From assembly GCF_024195295.1 (NCBI RefSeq), contig NZ_JAMFTH010000001.1, positions 1,915,428 through 1,979,427 of the forward strand: a DNA stretch of 64,000 nt, in the 5' to 3' direction. The stretch is from Gilvimarinus xylanilyticus. GTDB taxonomy: Bacteria; Pseudomonadota; Gammaproteobacteria; Pseudomonadales; Cellvibrionaceae. Positions 1 to 8,924 of the stretch are shown here, in pieces. Position 1 is the first letter of the stretch; every line of letters starts with the position of its first letter. The notes under the pieces are model-generated. The model did not search any database, was not told the origin of the DNA, and saw only the letters and a list, made by a program, of their open reading frames with translations. The position numbers and the translations under genes are program-made.

Positions 1-1775
1 AAGTCCTCGCCATAGTGCTCAAGCTTGCTCGCCCCAACCCCCGAAATGCGCCCCAGGGCTTCGTTGCTTTGGGGCTGGTGGCTCACCATTTCCATTAAGC
101 TGGCATCGTGAAAAATCATGTAGGGCGGTATGCCCTGCTCGTCCGCCAAAGTTTTACGCAGGCTGCGCAGCTTGTCCCACAGAGCTTTATCGGGACCACT
201 CAGATTAGCCCCGCCACTGCTGCGGGCGGCCTTGCGTTCACCGGCGACTTTAATATCTTTGCGCAGCTGAATACTCTGCTCGCCCTTTAGAAGCGGACGG
301 CACTTTTCCGTGAGCAGCAACCCGCCGAAACCGCCCACATCTACCTGCATATGGCCGCGAGCCACCAGCTGGCGAAACACCGAGCGCCATTGGTTGGCAT
401 CCAGCTCTTCACCGATACCAAAGGTGCTGAGTTTTTGGTGATTAAACTGGGTGACTTTGGCATTGTCTTTACCCAGCAGCACATCAATCAGATGGTTCAC
501 CCCAAAACGTTGGCCGGTGCGGTAGCAGACACTTAGGGCTTTCTGCGCCGCCACAGTCCCCTCGAAAGTTTCCGGCGGCGTCAGGCAGGTGTCGCAATTA
601 CCACATGATTGATGATCGGTCTCACCAAAGTAAGACAGCAGCGCCTGGCGACGACAACTGGTGATTTCACACAAGCCCAGCATGGCATCCAGCTTGTGGT
701 GCTCTACCCGCTTGTGTTCGTCGGTACCCTGGGACTGACTGAGCATTTGCTTCAGCTTAATCACATCTTGTACACCATAGGCCATCCAGGCGGTAGCGGG
801 CTGACCATCGCGCCCGGCACGGCCGGTTTCCTGATAGTAAGATTCAATGCTTTTGGGCAAATCCAGGTGAGCCACAAAGCGCACATCGGGTTTATCAATA
901 CCCATCCCAAAGGCGATGGTGGCCACTACAATCACACCGTCTTCGCGCAGGAACCGCTCCTGGTTCTGCTGGCGGGTGGCCGAGGGCAACCCCGCGTGAT
1001 AGGGCAAGGCGGTATAACCCTGGGCGCTTAACCAGGCGGCGGTTTCCTCGACTTTGCGCCGGGACAGACAATACACAATACCGGCATCTGTGGGGTGCTC
1101 ATTGTGCAAAAAACGCAGTAACTGCTGGCGCGCATTCTGCTTTTGCTCAATGCGGTACTGAATATTCGGCCGGTCAAAACCGCTGACAAACTGCGCCGCC
1201 TGCTCTAACTGCAAGCGGCTGACAATTTCCGCGCGGGTGCGATCATCGGCGGTTGCGGTAAGAGCAATACGGGGTATTTGCGGAAACTGCTGGTGCAGCA
1301 GGCTCAGCTGTAAATAGTCGGAACGAAAGTCGTGCCCCCACTGCGACACACAGTGAGCCTCGTCAATCGCGAACAGCGACACCGGCAGGCGCTGCAGTAG
1401 CTCCAGGGTGCGCGGCTGAATCAGACGCTCGGGGGCGACATAGAGGATTTTTATATCCCCCGCCTGCAGGCCCTGCTCCACCGAGCGCACCTCATCCATA
1501 CTGAGGCTGGAATTTAAATAAGCCGCACTGACCCCCAGCTGCCCCAGGGCGTCCACTTGATCTTGCATCAGCGCGATCAGCGGCGATACCACCACCGCCA
1601 CGCCGTCCCGCACCAGCGCCGGAATTTGATAGCACAGGGATTTACCGCCCCCCGTAGGCATTAACACCAGGGCGTCGCGCCCGGCAATGAGGGTATCGAT
1701 AATCTCGGCCTGCTGACCGCGAAATGCGTCATAGCCGAAGGTATTTTGCAGGGTATCTAGAGCAGCTGAATTCAT
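1..1775 (-). CDS. recQ: ATP-dependent DNA helicase RecQ (3' end outside window)
   Basis: This is a superfamily 2 3'-5' DNA helicase acting in recombinational repair and RecF-pathway end processing. The frame opens with ATG at 1775 and runs off the window after about 591 codons. The Walker A motif MPTGGGKS is at residues 39-46. The DEAH box continues as [14 protein letters not shown], the RecQ-specific aromatic-rich loop region. The last visible residues, [14 protein letters not shown], match the HRDC domain near the end of RecQ, so only some 15-25 residues are probably missing. It is transcribed divergently from the operon starting at 2025, with 249 bases between the two starts. Family identity is clear from the motifs; regulation is not visible. 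Confidence 0.96.
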   Translation of the reverse strand, partial: MNSAALDTLQNTFGYDAFRGQQAEIIDTLIAGRDALVLMPTGGGKSLCYQIPALVRDGVAVVVSPLIALMQDQVDALGQLGVSAAYLNSSLSMDEVRSVEQGLQAGDIKILYVAPERLIQPRTLELLQRLPVSLFAIDEAHCVSQWGHDFRSDYLQLSLLHQQFPQIPRIALTATADDRTRAEIVSRLQLEQAAQFVSGFDRPNIQYRIEQKQNARQQLLRFLHNEHPTDAGIVYCLSRRKVEETAAWLSAQGYTALPYHAGLPSATRQQNQERFLREDGVIVVATIAFGMGIDKPDVRFVAHLDLPKSIESYYQETGRAGRDGQPATAWMAYGVQDVIKLKQMLSQSQGTDEHKRVEHHKLDAMLGLCEITSCRRQALLSYFGETDHQSCGNCDTCLTPPETFEGTVAAQKALSVCYRTGQRFGVNHLIDVLLGKDNAKVTQFNHQKLSTFGIGEELDANQWRSVFRQLVARGHMQVDVGGFGGLLLTEKCRPLLKGEQSIQLRKDIKVAGERKAARSSGGANLSGPDKALWDKLRSLRKTLADEQGIPPYMIFHDASLMEMVSHQPQSNEALGRISGVGASKLEHYGED

Positions 1776-2024
1776 CCGTGAGAGTCTACCAGTTTGCTAG
1801 GCAAAAATCGGCAAGTCCTGCACCTACCGGTGTCCTGTCCGAGAAGTTAGCTCAATTATGTAACCCACGCAAAGATGGCTAGCCCCAGTCCAACCCCGGC
1901 TTTCGGCCATGACATTTGTATGACACGCCCCCGATACGCTTTCAATCACCACAGTGGCACCGTAATATGACACGTGAATTAGCCGCGCCCTGGGCGGCCT
2001 TATAAAACTCAACCGGAGCCCGGC
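1776..2024. promoter_or_regulatory. Divergent intergenic region recQ / GAK-like operon
   Basis: This 249-base spacer must carry promoters for both directions. ATGACA occurs three times on the plus strand between about 1908 and 1973. A GGAG ribosome binding site at 2015-2018 lies six bases before the ATG at 2025. No convincing -35/-10 pair was identified. A short open frame on the minus strand here has no family resemblance and was not called. Confidence 0.4.
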
Positions 2025-3656
2025 ATGGTGTTAACCCCGGCCATTACCGACAACCTGCACTTTCTGATCGCCGAGGTCAAAACCCACCTGGGACATTTGC
2101 AGAGCTTTTTTGCCCACGGCACGGTTGCCAACGCCCACCGCTTGCTGGAGCGCAGCGGCCACGCCTACAACCTTAACTTGCGGGTACAGAACGCGTGCAT
2201 GAAGCACATTGCCCTGCAAAGCAATGAGCACTCCATGAGTTACCGCGCCGTGGGCCGCATTGCCAACGAGCTGGAGCGCATTGCCGAACTCGCGCGCGAG
2301 TGTCTGCAACAAATGAACTTTTTGCATACAGGCGCCCGGCTGGACTTAAGCGTTTTCACCCCGCTGCTGGAAAAGGTTGATAAAAGCATCGACTTAATCT
2401 CCCGCGCCCTCAAGGACCGGGACACCCAGCTGGCGTTAAAACTGGGTAAAACCGAGCGCAAACTGGAAAAGTCTTACAAAAAACTCGTCAGCCAGTACAC
2501 CCGCCAACTCAAAAAGAAAAAACATACGGAAGATCTGGTCAGCGGATTGTTTATTGCCCACGCCATTGAACAAATGGGCGATGCTTTGCTCAACATCAGC
2601 GATTCAATTATCTCGGGGCATATGGGCCAGCCCTTGGATTTACAGCGCTACAGTTCGCTGCGCGATACCATTAACAACTGGTTAGAGGAAGACCTGGCCA
2701 CGCAATTGCGCGTAACCCCTCTGGCCGAGACCCGCTCGGGCAGCGGCATCAGCACCATCGACAACCCCAGCGACGAAAAATGGCAGCGATTGGTGTACAA
2801 AGACGGCAGCAAGCGCAAGCTAAAAGAAGAGCTGCAAGGCGTCAACCGCTGGCACGACGTCTATCCAGGCGTCGCCCCGCATATTCACACCTATCAAAAA
2901 CAGGGTGACAATGCCGCCCTGATTATCGAGCACTTAAACGGCGAGACTTTTGAACAACTGGTGATTAACTCACCGCAAAAGCGCCGCAAAAAAGCAATGA
3001 CCTGCTTAAAGAAAACCCTTAACAATATTTGGCAACAAACCTATACCGCCGAATCTCACCCGGCGCATTTTATGGCGCAAACGCTCAAGCGCTTACCCGA
3101 TGTGTACAGCGTGCATCCCCAGTTCAAACAACAGCGCCAATACCTGGGCGCGCACCCCATAGAAAGTTTCGATGCGTTGGTAAAAAAGGCACAAAAAAAA
3201 GAAGAAAAGCTAATCGCGCCTTTCAGTGTTTTTATTCACGGCGATTTCAACGTCGACAATATTATTTATGACCCAGAGGCGGGGAAAATTAACTTTATCG
3301 ACCTGCACCGCTCCTGCCATATGGACTATGTGCAAGACGCCTCGGTATTTATGGTGTCCAATTATCGTTTGCAGGTATTGGACGAGCCAGTGCGCCGCCG
3401 CATTCGCGACCAGGTAGAACAGTTTTACGTCATCGTGCGCGGCTTTGCCGATAAACACAACGATGACACTTTTGAAATTCGCTTAGCTCTGGGGCTGGCG
3501 CGCTCATTTGTCACCTCCACCCGCTTTATTCTGGACCACACCATGGCGACGCGAATGTTTTTAAAAGCTCGCTATCTGCTGGAACAAATTAATCAATTGT
3601 CGCGCAAGCAAATACGCGACTACCGTGTGCCACTCAGGGAGTTGTTTAGTGACTGA
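2025..3656 (+). CDS. PhoU-like / aminoglycoside-phosphotransferase-like kinase fusion, first gene of GAK-like operon
   Basis: This is a two-part cytoplasmic protein of 543 residues. Residues 1 to about 215 are a long, charged alpha-helical segment resembling PhoU/DUF47 bundles. Residues about 240-530 resemble the APH/choline-kinase fold. The Brenner motif HGDFNVDN is at 405-412, where the Asp would be the catalytic base and the Asn a metal ligand. It is followed by the metal-binding Asp of INFIDL. A phosphotransferase activity on an unknown small molecule or protein is inferred. The ATG follows GGAG by six bases, and the stop overlaps the next start by eight bases, so the gene belongs to the operon. 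I do not know a characterised protein with this architecture. Confidence 0.8.
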   Translation: MVLTPAITDNLHFLIAEVKTHLGHLQSFFAHGTVANAHRLLERSGHAYNLNLRVQNACMKHIALQSNEHSMSYRAVGRIANELERIAELARECLQQMNFLHTGARLDLSVFTPLLEKVDKSIDLISRALKDRDTQLALKLGKTERKLEKSYKKLVSQYTRQLKKKKHTEDLVSGLFIAHAIEQMGDALLNISDSIISGHMGQPLDLQRYSSLRDTINNWLEEDLATQLRVTPLAETRSGSGISTIDNPSDEKWQRLVYKDGSKRKLKEELQGVNRWHDVYPGVAPHIHTYQKQGDNAALIIEHLNGETFEQLVINSPQKRRKKAMTCLKKTLNNIWQQTYTAESHPAHFMAQTLKRLPDVYSVHPQFKQQRQYLGAHPIESFDALVKKAQKKEEKLIAPFSVFIHGDFNVDNIIYDPEAGKINFIDLHRSCHMDYVQDASVFMVSNYRLQVLDEPVRRRIRDQVEQFYVIVRGFADKHNDDTFEIRLALGLARSFVTSTRFILDHTMATRMFLKARYLLEQINQLSRKQIRDYRVPLRELFSD

Positions 3657-4542
3657 TTCACGCACGCTAAAAATTGCTGTGGTGGGCCTGCCCGGCAAAT
3701 GGTCCACCGAAGTGCTGGCGGACGCCATTGAGGCGCGCACCGGATTCCGCCTGGTGGTGGATATGCAAGCGGTGACCCTGGATTTAGCCCAACAGCGGCT
3801 GAATTACCGGGACACCAACCTGTGCCAGCTGGACGGTATTGTGGTAAAAAAAATCAGCGCCGAGTACAGCCCTCACACACTCGACAGGCTGGAGCTTTTG
3901 CGGGTCGCCGAAGCGGCGGGAGTTAACGTTTTTAGCCCGGCCGAGAACATTCTGCGTCTTATCGACCGACTCAGTTGTACCGTTACCCTGAGCAACCACA
4001 ATATACCTATGCCCCCCACCATTCTTACCGAGTCTACCCAGCAGGCGTTGGCGGCGGTGGAAGAATACGGCGAAGCGGTGTTTAAACCCCTTTATTCCAC
4101 CAAAGCGCGGGGAATGGAAATAATCAAAGCCGCAGAGGCCGACAAAGAAAACGCCATCGCCCGCTTTGCCGCGCAAAACCCGATGATGTACATTCAACAA
4201 AAGCTGAATTTAAGTGGGCGGGATTTGGGCATGGTGTTTTTAGGCGGCGAATATCTGGGCAGCTACGCCCGCCAAGGGGCGGGAGATAGCTGGAATACCA
4301 CTATTCACAGTGGCGGCAAGTATGCGCCTGCCACCCCAGACGCCGAGATTATTCAGCTGGCCCAACGCGCCCAAAAACCGTTTAACATGGACTTTACCAC
4401 TGTGGATATTGCCGAGACCGACACCGGCCCCGTGGTCTTTGAAGTCTCCGCCTTTGGCGGGTTTCGCGGCGCCAAAGAGGGCATAGGCATTGATGCCGCC
4501 AGCCTCTACACCGACTATGTAATAGGAAAGCTTTATGGGTGA
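3649..4542 (+). CDS. ATP-grasp enzyme, GAK-system type
   Basis: This 297-residue RimK-like ATP-grasp protein probably forms an amide or similar bond from a carboxylate, ATP and an amine. Its substrate is unknown. Visible elements are an N-terminal alpha/beta domain starting LKIAVVGLPGKWS, a nucleotide-binding segment around FKPLYSTKARGMEI, YIQQKLNLSGRDLGM, and a late metal-binding region DIAETDTGPVVFEVSAFGG. I chose the GTG at 3649 over the upstream ATG at 3625 because AGGGAG at 3636-3641 is seven bases before it and it overlaps the preceding stop by eight bases. It sits between two kinase-like genes, as in the GAK gene sets of deltaproteobacteria (named from memory). The precise subfamily needs a profile search. 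Confidence 0.82.
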   Translation: MTDSRTLKIAVVGLPGKWSTEVLADAIEARTGFRLVVDMQAVTLDLAQQRLNYRDTNLCQLDGIVVKKISAEYSPHTLDRLELLRVAEAAGVNVFSPAENILRLIDRLSCTVTLSNHNIPMPPTILTESTQQALAAVEEYGEAVFKPLYSTKARGMEIIKAAEADKENAIARFAAQNPMMYIQQKLNLSGRDLGMVFLGGEYLGSYARQGAGDSWNTTIHSGGKYAPATPDAEIIQLAQRAQKPFNMDFTTVDIAETDTGPVVFEVSAFGGFRGAKEGIGIDAASLYTDYVIGKLYG

Positions 4543-5665
4543 GGCCAAACATCAGCCGCAAGACACAACGCAGGATTTTTTAGGCTGGCTGCAAAACACC
4601 AAGGGTGCCGCCGAGCACTCACTAAGCCTTGCCCTACCCGGCGCCCAGCTACAGGTAAACTGCTCAGACGCCTTCACCGCGAGTACCCTGCGGGCGTATT
4701 TTCAGCCCTGGCTCACGGCACCCAGCGCTTTACCCGCAACCACGGTGACCATTATCGAAAGCCAGCCGGTGGGCCAAGAGTTACCCTGGCTTGACTGGAC
4801 TCGCGAGGCGGGCAAGACAGGCCGGAAAGATACGTTTATTGATGCACCGGGCGTTCGCCTGATTCGCAAATACCGCACTGGCATGGTGTTTTTACAAGCC
4901 CCACGCAATCCCATCGCAATAGGCCCGGCGGCAAAGAATATAAACCAGGTCGTTAACTTTATTAACAATCAAGCCATAAACGCCCTGCAGCAAGACGACT
5001 GGCTGATTGGCCACGCCGCAGCGGCCAGCTATAACCGCCAGGCTATTGCTATTGCCGGGTTCTCCGGGGGCGGAAAATCTACCAGTATGCTGCAGCTGCT
5101 GGAGCACCCGGCGGTTAACTTTGTCAGCAATGACCGAATATTTATCCAGCCCCAGGCGCAACAGCTGATGCTAACGGGAGTGGCCAAAATGCCCCGGGTC
5201 AACCCGGGGACTTTGCTGCACAACCCTCGCTTACTGGCACTGCTAAGTCCCGCACAACAACACCGCTATAAAACGCTCGCACCCGAGCAATTGTGGGAGC
5301 TGGAAGAAAAGCACGACGTTATGATTCCCGCCCTCTACGGTAAAGCGGATAACCCCCGCATAGACAATAGCGCTACCCTGGGTGCGATCATGTTGCTAAA
5401 CTGGAATCGCGCCGAACAATCAGCTTGCCGCATTCAGTCAGTGGATATCGAAGCCCGGCAAGATTTACTCCCCGCGCTGATGAAATCGCCTGGCCCTTTC
5501 TACCAAGACCGCCAGGGTAACTTTCACCCCAACGCCCAGGCGCCTCAACCTTACCTTGAGCGGCTGAAACACACCCAGGTGTATGAAGTCAGCGGTGGTG
5601 TGGATTTTACCGAACTACGGGATTTTTGCTGGCAGCTGTGGGGCATACCCAGGAGCGCACCGTAA
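4535..5665 (+). CDS. HprK-related kinase (type B-like)
   Basis: This 376-residue protein has a P-loop, GFSGGGKST at residues 175-183, followed by a strand/acidic element NFVSNDRIFI. Both resemble the C-terminal kinase domain of HPr kinase/phosphorylase. No HPr or PTS gene is nearby, so HPr is an unlikely substrate. HprK-related kinases of this kind occur with ATP-grasp and amphi-Trp genes in the so-called GAK system, whose biochemical role is unknown to me. The ATG overlaps the upstream stop by eight bases and AGGAAAG lies just before it. The next gene starts inside its stop codon (TAATG). The kinase assignment is from motif and context; the target is not predictable. Confidence 0.83.
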   Translation: MGEAKHQPQDTTQDFLGWLQNTKGAAEHSLSLALPGAQLQVNCSDAFTASTLRAYFQPWLTAPSALPATTVTIIESQPVGQELPWLDWTREAGKTGRKDTFIDAPGVRLIRKYRTGMVFLQAPRNPIAIGPAAKNINQVVNFINNQAINALQQDDWLIGHAAAASYNRQAIAIAGFSGGGKSTSMLQLLEHPAVNFVSNDRIFIQPQAQQLMLTGVAKMPRVNPGTLLHNPRLLALLSPAQQHRYKTLAPEQLWELEEKHDVMIPALYGKADNPRIDNSATLGAIMLLNWNRAEQSACRIQSVDIEARQDLLPALMKSPGPFYQDRQGNFHPNAQAPQPYLERLKHTQVYEVSGGVDFTELRDFCWQLWGIPRSAP

Positions 5666-6339
5666 TGCGCGCTTTTGCCCTGATCCGCCACGGCGACTAC
5701 CGGCAAAAAGCCAATACGCCCAGTGCACACCAGCCCTATCCACTCACCCCCGCCGGAGAAAATCAGGCGGAGGCCTGCGCCGAGCAACTAAACGCTCTGG
5801 CGGCGGAACTGGAACTAAACATAAGCTCCTGCATTCATACCTCCCCCCTGCTGCGCGCCTGGCAAACCGGCGACATTATTCGGCGCCGCTGGGGCGACCC
5901 TAATATTCAGCTGCAGCAAACCCAGGCCTTAAGCGAACGCTGTGTGGGCAGTGTGGCCAACTTAACCATTGCCGAAATAGAACAACTGCTGCGCGCCGAC
6001 CCGCGCTACCCCCGCCCGCCGCTAAACTGGAAAGCCCGCAGTGACTACTGCCTGCCCTTCCCCGGGGCGGAATCCTTAAACCAGGCGGGCAAGCGCGTGG
6101 CCGACTATATTAATCAATTGTGCGAAACAGCCCCGGCCCATAGCCTGACCCCGCTGGTGGGCCACGGTGCGGCCTTTCGCCACGGTGCCTGTGCGCTGGG
6201 CATATTAAGCCCAGAGGATGTTGCCCGCCTCAGCATGTTCCACGCCCAAGCGGTTATCATTGCCCAAACGGACGCCGGTTGGATTCATTTGGCGGGCCAG
6301 TGGAAGCCGCGTCCCTCACCACGGGAGTTTACCGACTGA
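5665..6339 (+). CDS. Histidine phosphatase family protein (SixA/GpmB-like)
   Basis: This 224-residue member of the phosphoglycerate-mutase-like superfamily has the RHG motif at residues 8-10, with His9 as the expected phospho-acceptor. A second conserved histidine lies in LVGHGAAFRHG. These enzymes remove phosphate from small molecules or from phosphohistidine proteins (SixA). Placed between a predicted kinase and a metallophosphoesterase, it may reverse the phosphorylation made by this operon; that is inference. The start at 5665 shares a base with the previous stop and has AGGAG at 5651-5655. An upstream in-frame ATG at 5626 would lie inside the preceding gene and is less likely. Confidence 0.88.
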   Translation: MRAFALIRHGDYRQKANTPSAHQPYPLTPAGENQAEACAEQLNALAAELELNISSCIHTSPLLRAWQTGDIIRRRWGDPNIQLQQTQALSERCVGSVANLTIAEIEQLLRADPRYPRPPLNWKARSDYCLPFPGAESLNQAGKRVADYINQLCETAPAHSLTPLVGHGAAFRHGACALGILSPEDVARLSMFHAQAVIIAQTDAGWIHLAGQWKPRPSPREFTD

Positions 6340-6341
6340 GC

Positions 6342-7691
6342 ATGAAAGCTATACCGTCCAATACGCGCAAAGCTTGCGCCACGCTAAACCGCTACCAAGG
6401 GGAAAAGTGGCTGCCTATGTCATTACCTGACGAATGCCGGCCCTGGCTGGACGAAGGGAAACACGCTTTTCGCCAGCATAAAAAGGGCCGCCGTCGGGCT
6501 CGTCACGCTATTGATCAGCTGGTGTCGCAGTACCCTTGGCGCTGGCCCAAGCGGCGGATCATTTTTATCTCAGACTTGCACGCCGATGCCGATGCCCTGC
6601 TGGCTTCTCTAACCGCCAGTGGCGGGGTAAAGCGAACCGGCAAAGGTGATAAACACTTCAAGCTGACCGCGCGAGGTAAAAAATCCGTTTTCATTTTTGG
6701 CGGCGACTTTTTCGATAAAGGGCCCAGTAATTTGCGCCTGTTGCGAGTGCTAAAGCGTTTAATGGATCAAAAGGCGAAGGTGAAACTCCTGGCGGGCAAC
6801 CACGATGTACGGGTACTGTTTGGCATGCGCACAGCGGGTCAGGCCGCCGACGTAGAAAACGGCCATTTTTTTGTCCGGATGGGCGCCAAAGCCATTCCAC
6901 TTCTCAAAGAAATTCGCGATCAGTACCTGAGCGGCAAGAATGCTCTGGACAAAACCCCCGATACAAAACAGTGTCGTCTGCTGTTATTGCCCCAACAAAC
7001 CTGGTTTGCGGGCTTTAAAGAGACAGCTCAAGTGCGTTTATCACCTCAGGCCTGCGAGCGCGAGCTGGTTAAAATAGAGAAAAAATCGGCCGAGTTTGAA
7101 GACCAGTGCCACAAGGCCGGGTTAACTCTGCGCGAGGTATACGCCAGCGCCCTGCTCTGGAAAAAGTTGTTTCTAAAACCCAAAGGGGAGTTTTACTGGT
7201 TTTACCAGAACCTAAAGCTCGCATTAAAACGCGGCAGTTTTCTGTTTGTTCACGCCGGGCTTGACGACAACCTCGCCACGTTAATCAGTCAAAGTGGCCT
7301 ACGGCCTTTAAACAAAGCCTTTCAAAAACAGCTAAACGGTGCTCCCTTTGACTTTTACTATGGCTCGCTCGCCAACAGCATTCGCACCAAATACCGCGCG
7401 GTCGACCACCCGCTAAGTAAACATGGCGCCCGGCGCGCTCACACCGCGGGCATTCACGCCATTGTGCACGGTCACCGTAATTTGCACCGGGGCCAGCGCT
7501 TGGCGCTGCGCCGCGAACTGCTGCATATTGAATGCGACATTACTCTGGATAAACACTCGCGCCAAAAAGAGTCTTTGCGGGGGTTGGGTGCGGGTGCGAC
7601 GATTATTGACCCTCGGGGTTTTGTCGCCGGGATCAGCACGGACTGGCCGGTTATTAAAGTGTTTCACCCGCAAATGGAATCACAAGCATGA
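6342..7691 (+). CDS. Calcineurin-like (PPP-type) metallophosphoesterase
   Basis: This 449-residue phosphoesterase has the dinuclear metal-binding signature in order: ISDLHAD (D-x-H), FGGDFFDKG (GDxxDxG), LAGNHDVR (GNHD), FVHAG and HGHRN. A longer insert with many Lys/Arg residues separates GNHD from the later histidines. It may hydrolyse a phosphoprotein or phosphoester made by the operon's kinases. The ATG at 6342 begins two bases after the preceding stop. A second in-frame ATG at 6417 with an AGGGGA upstream is an alternative that would shorten the N-terminus by 25 residues without touching the domain. It overlaps the next gene by four bases. Confidence 0.88.
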   Translation: MKAIPSNTRKACATLNRYQGEKWLPMSLPDECRPWLDEGKHAFRQHKKGRRRARHAIDQLVSQYPWRWPKRRIIFISDLHADADALLASLTASGGVKRTGKGDKHFKLTARGKKSVFIFGGDFFDKGPSNLRLLRVLKRLMDQKAKVKLLAGNHDVRVLFGMRTAGQAADVENGHFFVRMGAKAIPLLKEIRDQYLSGKNALDKTPDTKQCRLLLLPQQTWFAGFKETAQVRLSPQACERELVKIEKKSAEFEDQCHKAGLTLREVYASALLWKKLFLKPKGEFYWFYQNLKLALKRGSFLFVHAGLDDNLATLISQSGLRPLNKAFQKQLNGAPFDFYYGSLANSIRTKYRAVDHPLSKHGARRAHTAGIHAIVHGHRNLHRGQRLALRRELLHIECDITLDKHSRQKESLRGLGAGATIIDPRGFVAGISTDWPVIKVFHPQMESQA

Positions 7692-7975
7692 GCCGAGAGA
7701 AGAACAGCTTCCGTCACGAGTCACTGCAAGACACACAATCGATTCGCAACTTACTACAGGCATTAATGGATGGTATAGACGCCGGCGAGCTTTCGTTTAG
7801 CGAAGGCAAGGACACCTTAACGTTAACCCCTCAAGGGTTAATGCAAGTTAAAGTCACCGCCCAACGCGAAGACGCCTACAATCGAGTTAACCTGCGCGTT
7901 AGCTGGCACGAACAGAGCGACACCGACAGCAAGCAAAAAAACTTGAAGATTAACGGCAAAAGTATCCGCAAGTGA
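7688..7975 (+). CDS. Amphi-Trp domain protein, last gene of GAK-like operon
   Basis: This small 95-residue protein has the usual amphi-Trp pattern: an N-terminal strand (NSFRHESLQDTQSIRNLLQALMDGI) and helix, then alternating hydrophobic strands ending in LRVSWHE. That final Trp gives the domain its name. It ends in a basic tail. Such proteins accompany ATP-grasp and HprK-related kinase genes, and one attractive idea is that it is the substrate or carrier they modify. The ATG overlaps the metallophosphoesterase stop (ATGA). The assignment rests on pattern recognition of a short sequence plus context. Confidence 0.7.
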   Translation: MSREKNSFRHESLQDTQSIRNLLQALMDGIDAGELSFSEGKDTLTLTPQGLMQVKVTAQREDAYNRVNLRVSWHEQSDTDSKQKNLKINGKSIRK

Positions 7976-8015
7976 CCGCTCGACGCTGCGCAGGACAGAC
8001 TATTAACCCCACCTC

Positions 8016-8924
8016 TTATTGACCCCATAAATGCCGTATGGCAGTGCGAAAAGACGGCTCGGTAATCTTGCCATGAGTGGTTTGATAGCGTTCGCGCTCA
8101 ACCGATAAACCGCTAAAATCGCGCTCGGCCAGCAAAGCTGCAAACTGACTGACAAACTCGTCGTTTCCCTCGGGCAGCGCGCTGGATAAGAATAGCTTAG
8201 CGTCAAGTTCATCACTTGCAAGATAGCGGTTGTCTAGCAACTGCTGGGTTTCGTGGGGATGCTGATAGAAACTGGCATCAAAGGCGAGAAGGTTATAAAA
8301 AGCAGGGTCTACCACATCGTCCATCAACATCGCTAAACCGCTAAACACGCCGCCAAAAGACGTCCCTAGCAAAGTGCGCTGGCCCGGCTCAACCCGTAAA
8401 CCGGACTCGGCAAAGGGAATCAGCTCGTGCACTAAAAACCGGAAATAATCGCGCGCGCCCGGCAACAAATAGTCAATTCGGCGACGATCTTCCGGCCCTT
8501 CTGCGATGGCCACCACAATGGCCTCTACCCCCTCGTCTTCCAGTAAATAGGGAATACCTGGAAACAGTACCTGACCATCCAGTACATAGATAACGGGGTA
8601 AGTATGCTCAGCGCCCTCATAACCCGGCGGCAGGTAAATATGAATCGGATATTCAATACCGGTAATCGCCGAGGTAAACAGAGCCTCGCGATGCACATTA
8701 CCGCGCAGCAAGCTGTAATTTTCATCGCCGCCGTCAAAGTCTTGAACCGTCGACTCATCCTGCGGATCCAAGGGCGATGCACTGGCCATGGATGAGCTGC
8801 TTGATTCATCCACAGGTGTCGTCGGTGCAGACGAACCCCCAGCGCCCGATGACGACCCACTACCGCCACAGGCGGTCAATAGGAGTATTAGAGTGGTTAC
8901 AAGCCATGGCTGTATGTATTTCAT
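8016..8924 (-). CDS. Lipoprotein esterase, alpha/beta hydrolase (esterase D / enterochelin-esterase-like)
   Basis: This exported lipoprotein has 302 residues. The signal peptide MKYIQPWLVTTLILLLTAC ends in a lipobox (LTAC) and is followed by a Gly/Ser linker. The catalytic domain resembles putative esterase D family hydrolases: PIHIYLPPGYE and YPVIYVLDGQ near the start, a nucleophile elbow GTSFGG, and a C-terminal His in TTHGKI. The substrate is probably an ester of a sugar or siderophore-like compound and cannot be decided. The start at 8924 was chosen over an upstream ATG at 9011 because it begins the signal peptide and has GAGG upstream. It converges with the operon ending at 7975. Confidence 0.85.
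   Translation of the reverse strand: MKYIQPWLVTTLILLLTACGGSGSSSGAGGSSAPTTPVDESSSSSMASASPLDPQDESTVQDFDGGDENYSLLRGNVHREALFTSAITGIEYPIHIYLPPGYEGAEHTYPVIYVLDGQVLFPGIPYLLEDEGVEAIVVAIAEGPEDRRRIDYLLPGARDYFRFLVHELIPFAESGLRVEPGQRTLLGTSFGGVFSGLAMLMDDVVDPAFYNLLAFDASFYQHPHETQQLLDNRYLASDELDAKLFLSSALPEGNDEFVSQFAALLAERDFSGLSVERERYQTTHGKITEPSFRTAIRHLWGQ

Noticed and set aside
1824-2012. 62-residue open frame on the minus strand between recQ and the GAK-like operon
   Set aside because: No ribosome binding site, no family resemblance, and it would occupy the divergent promoter region.
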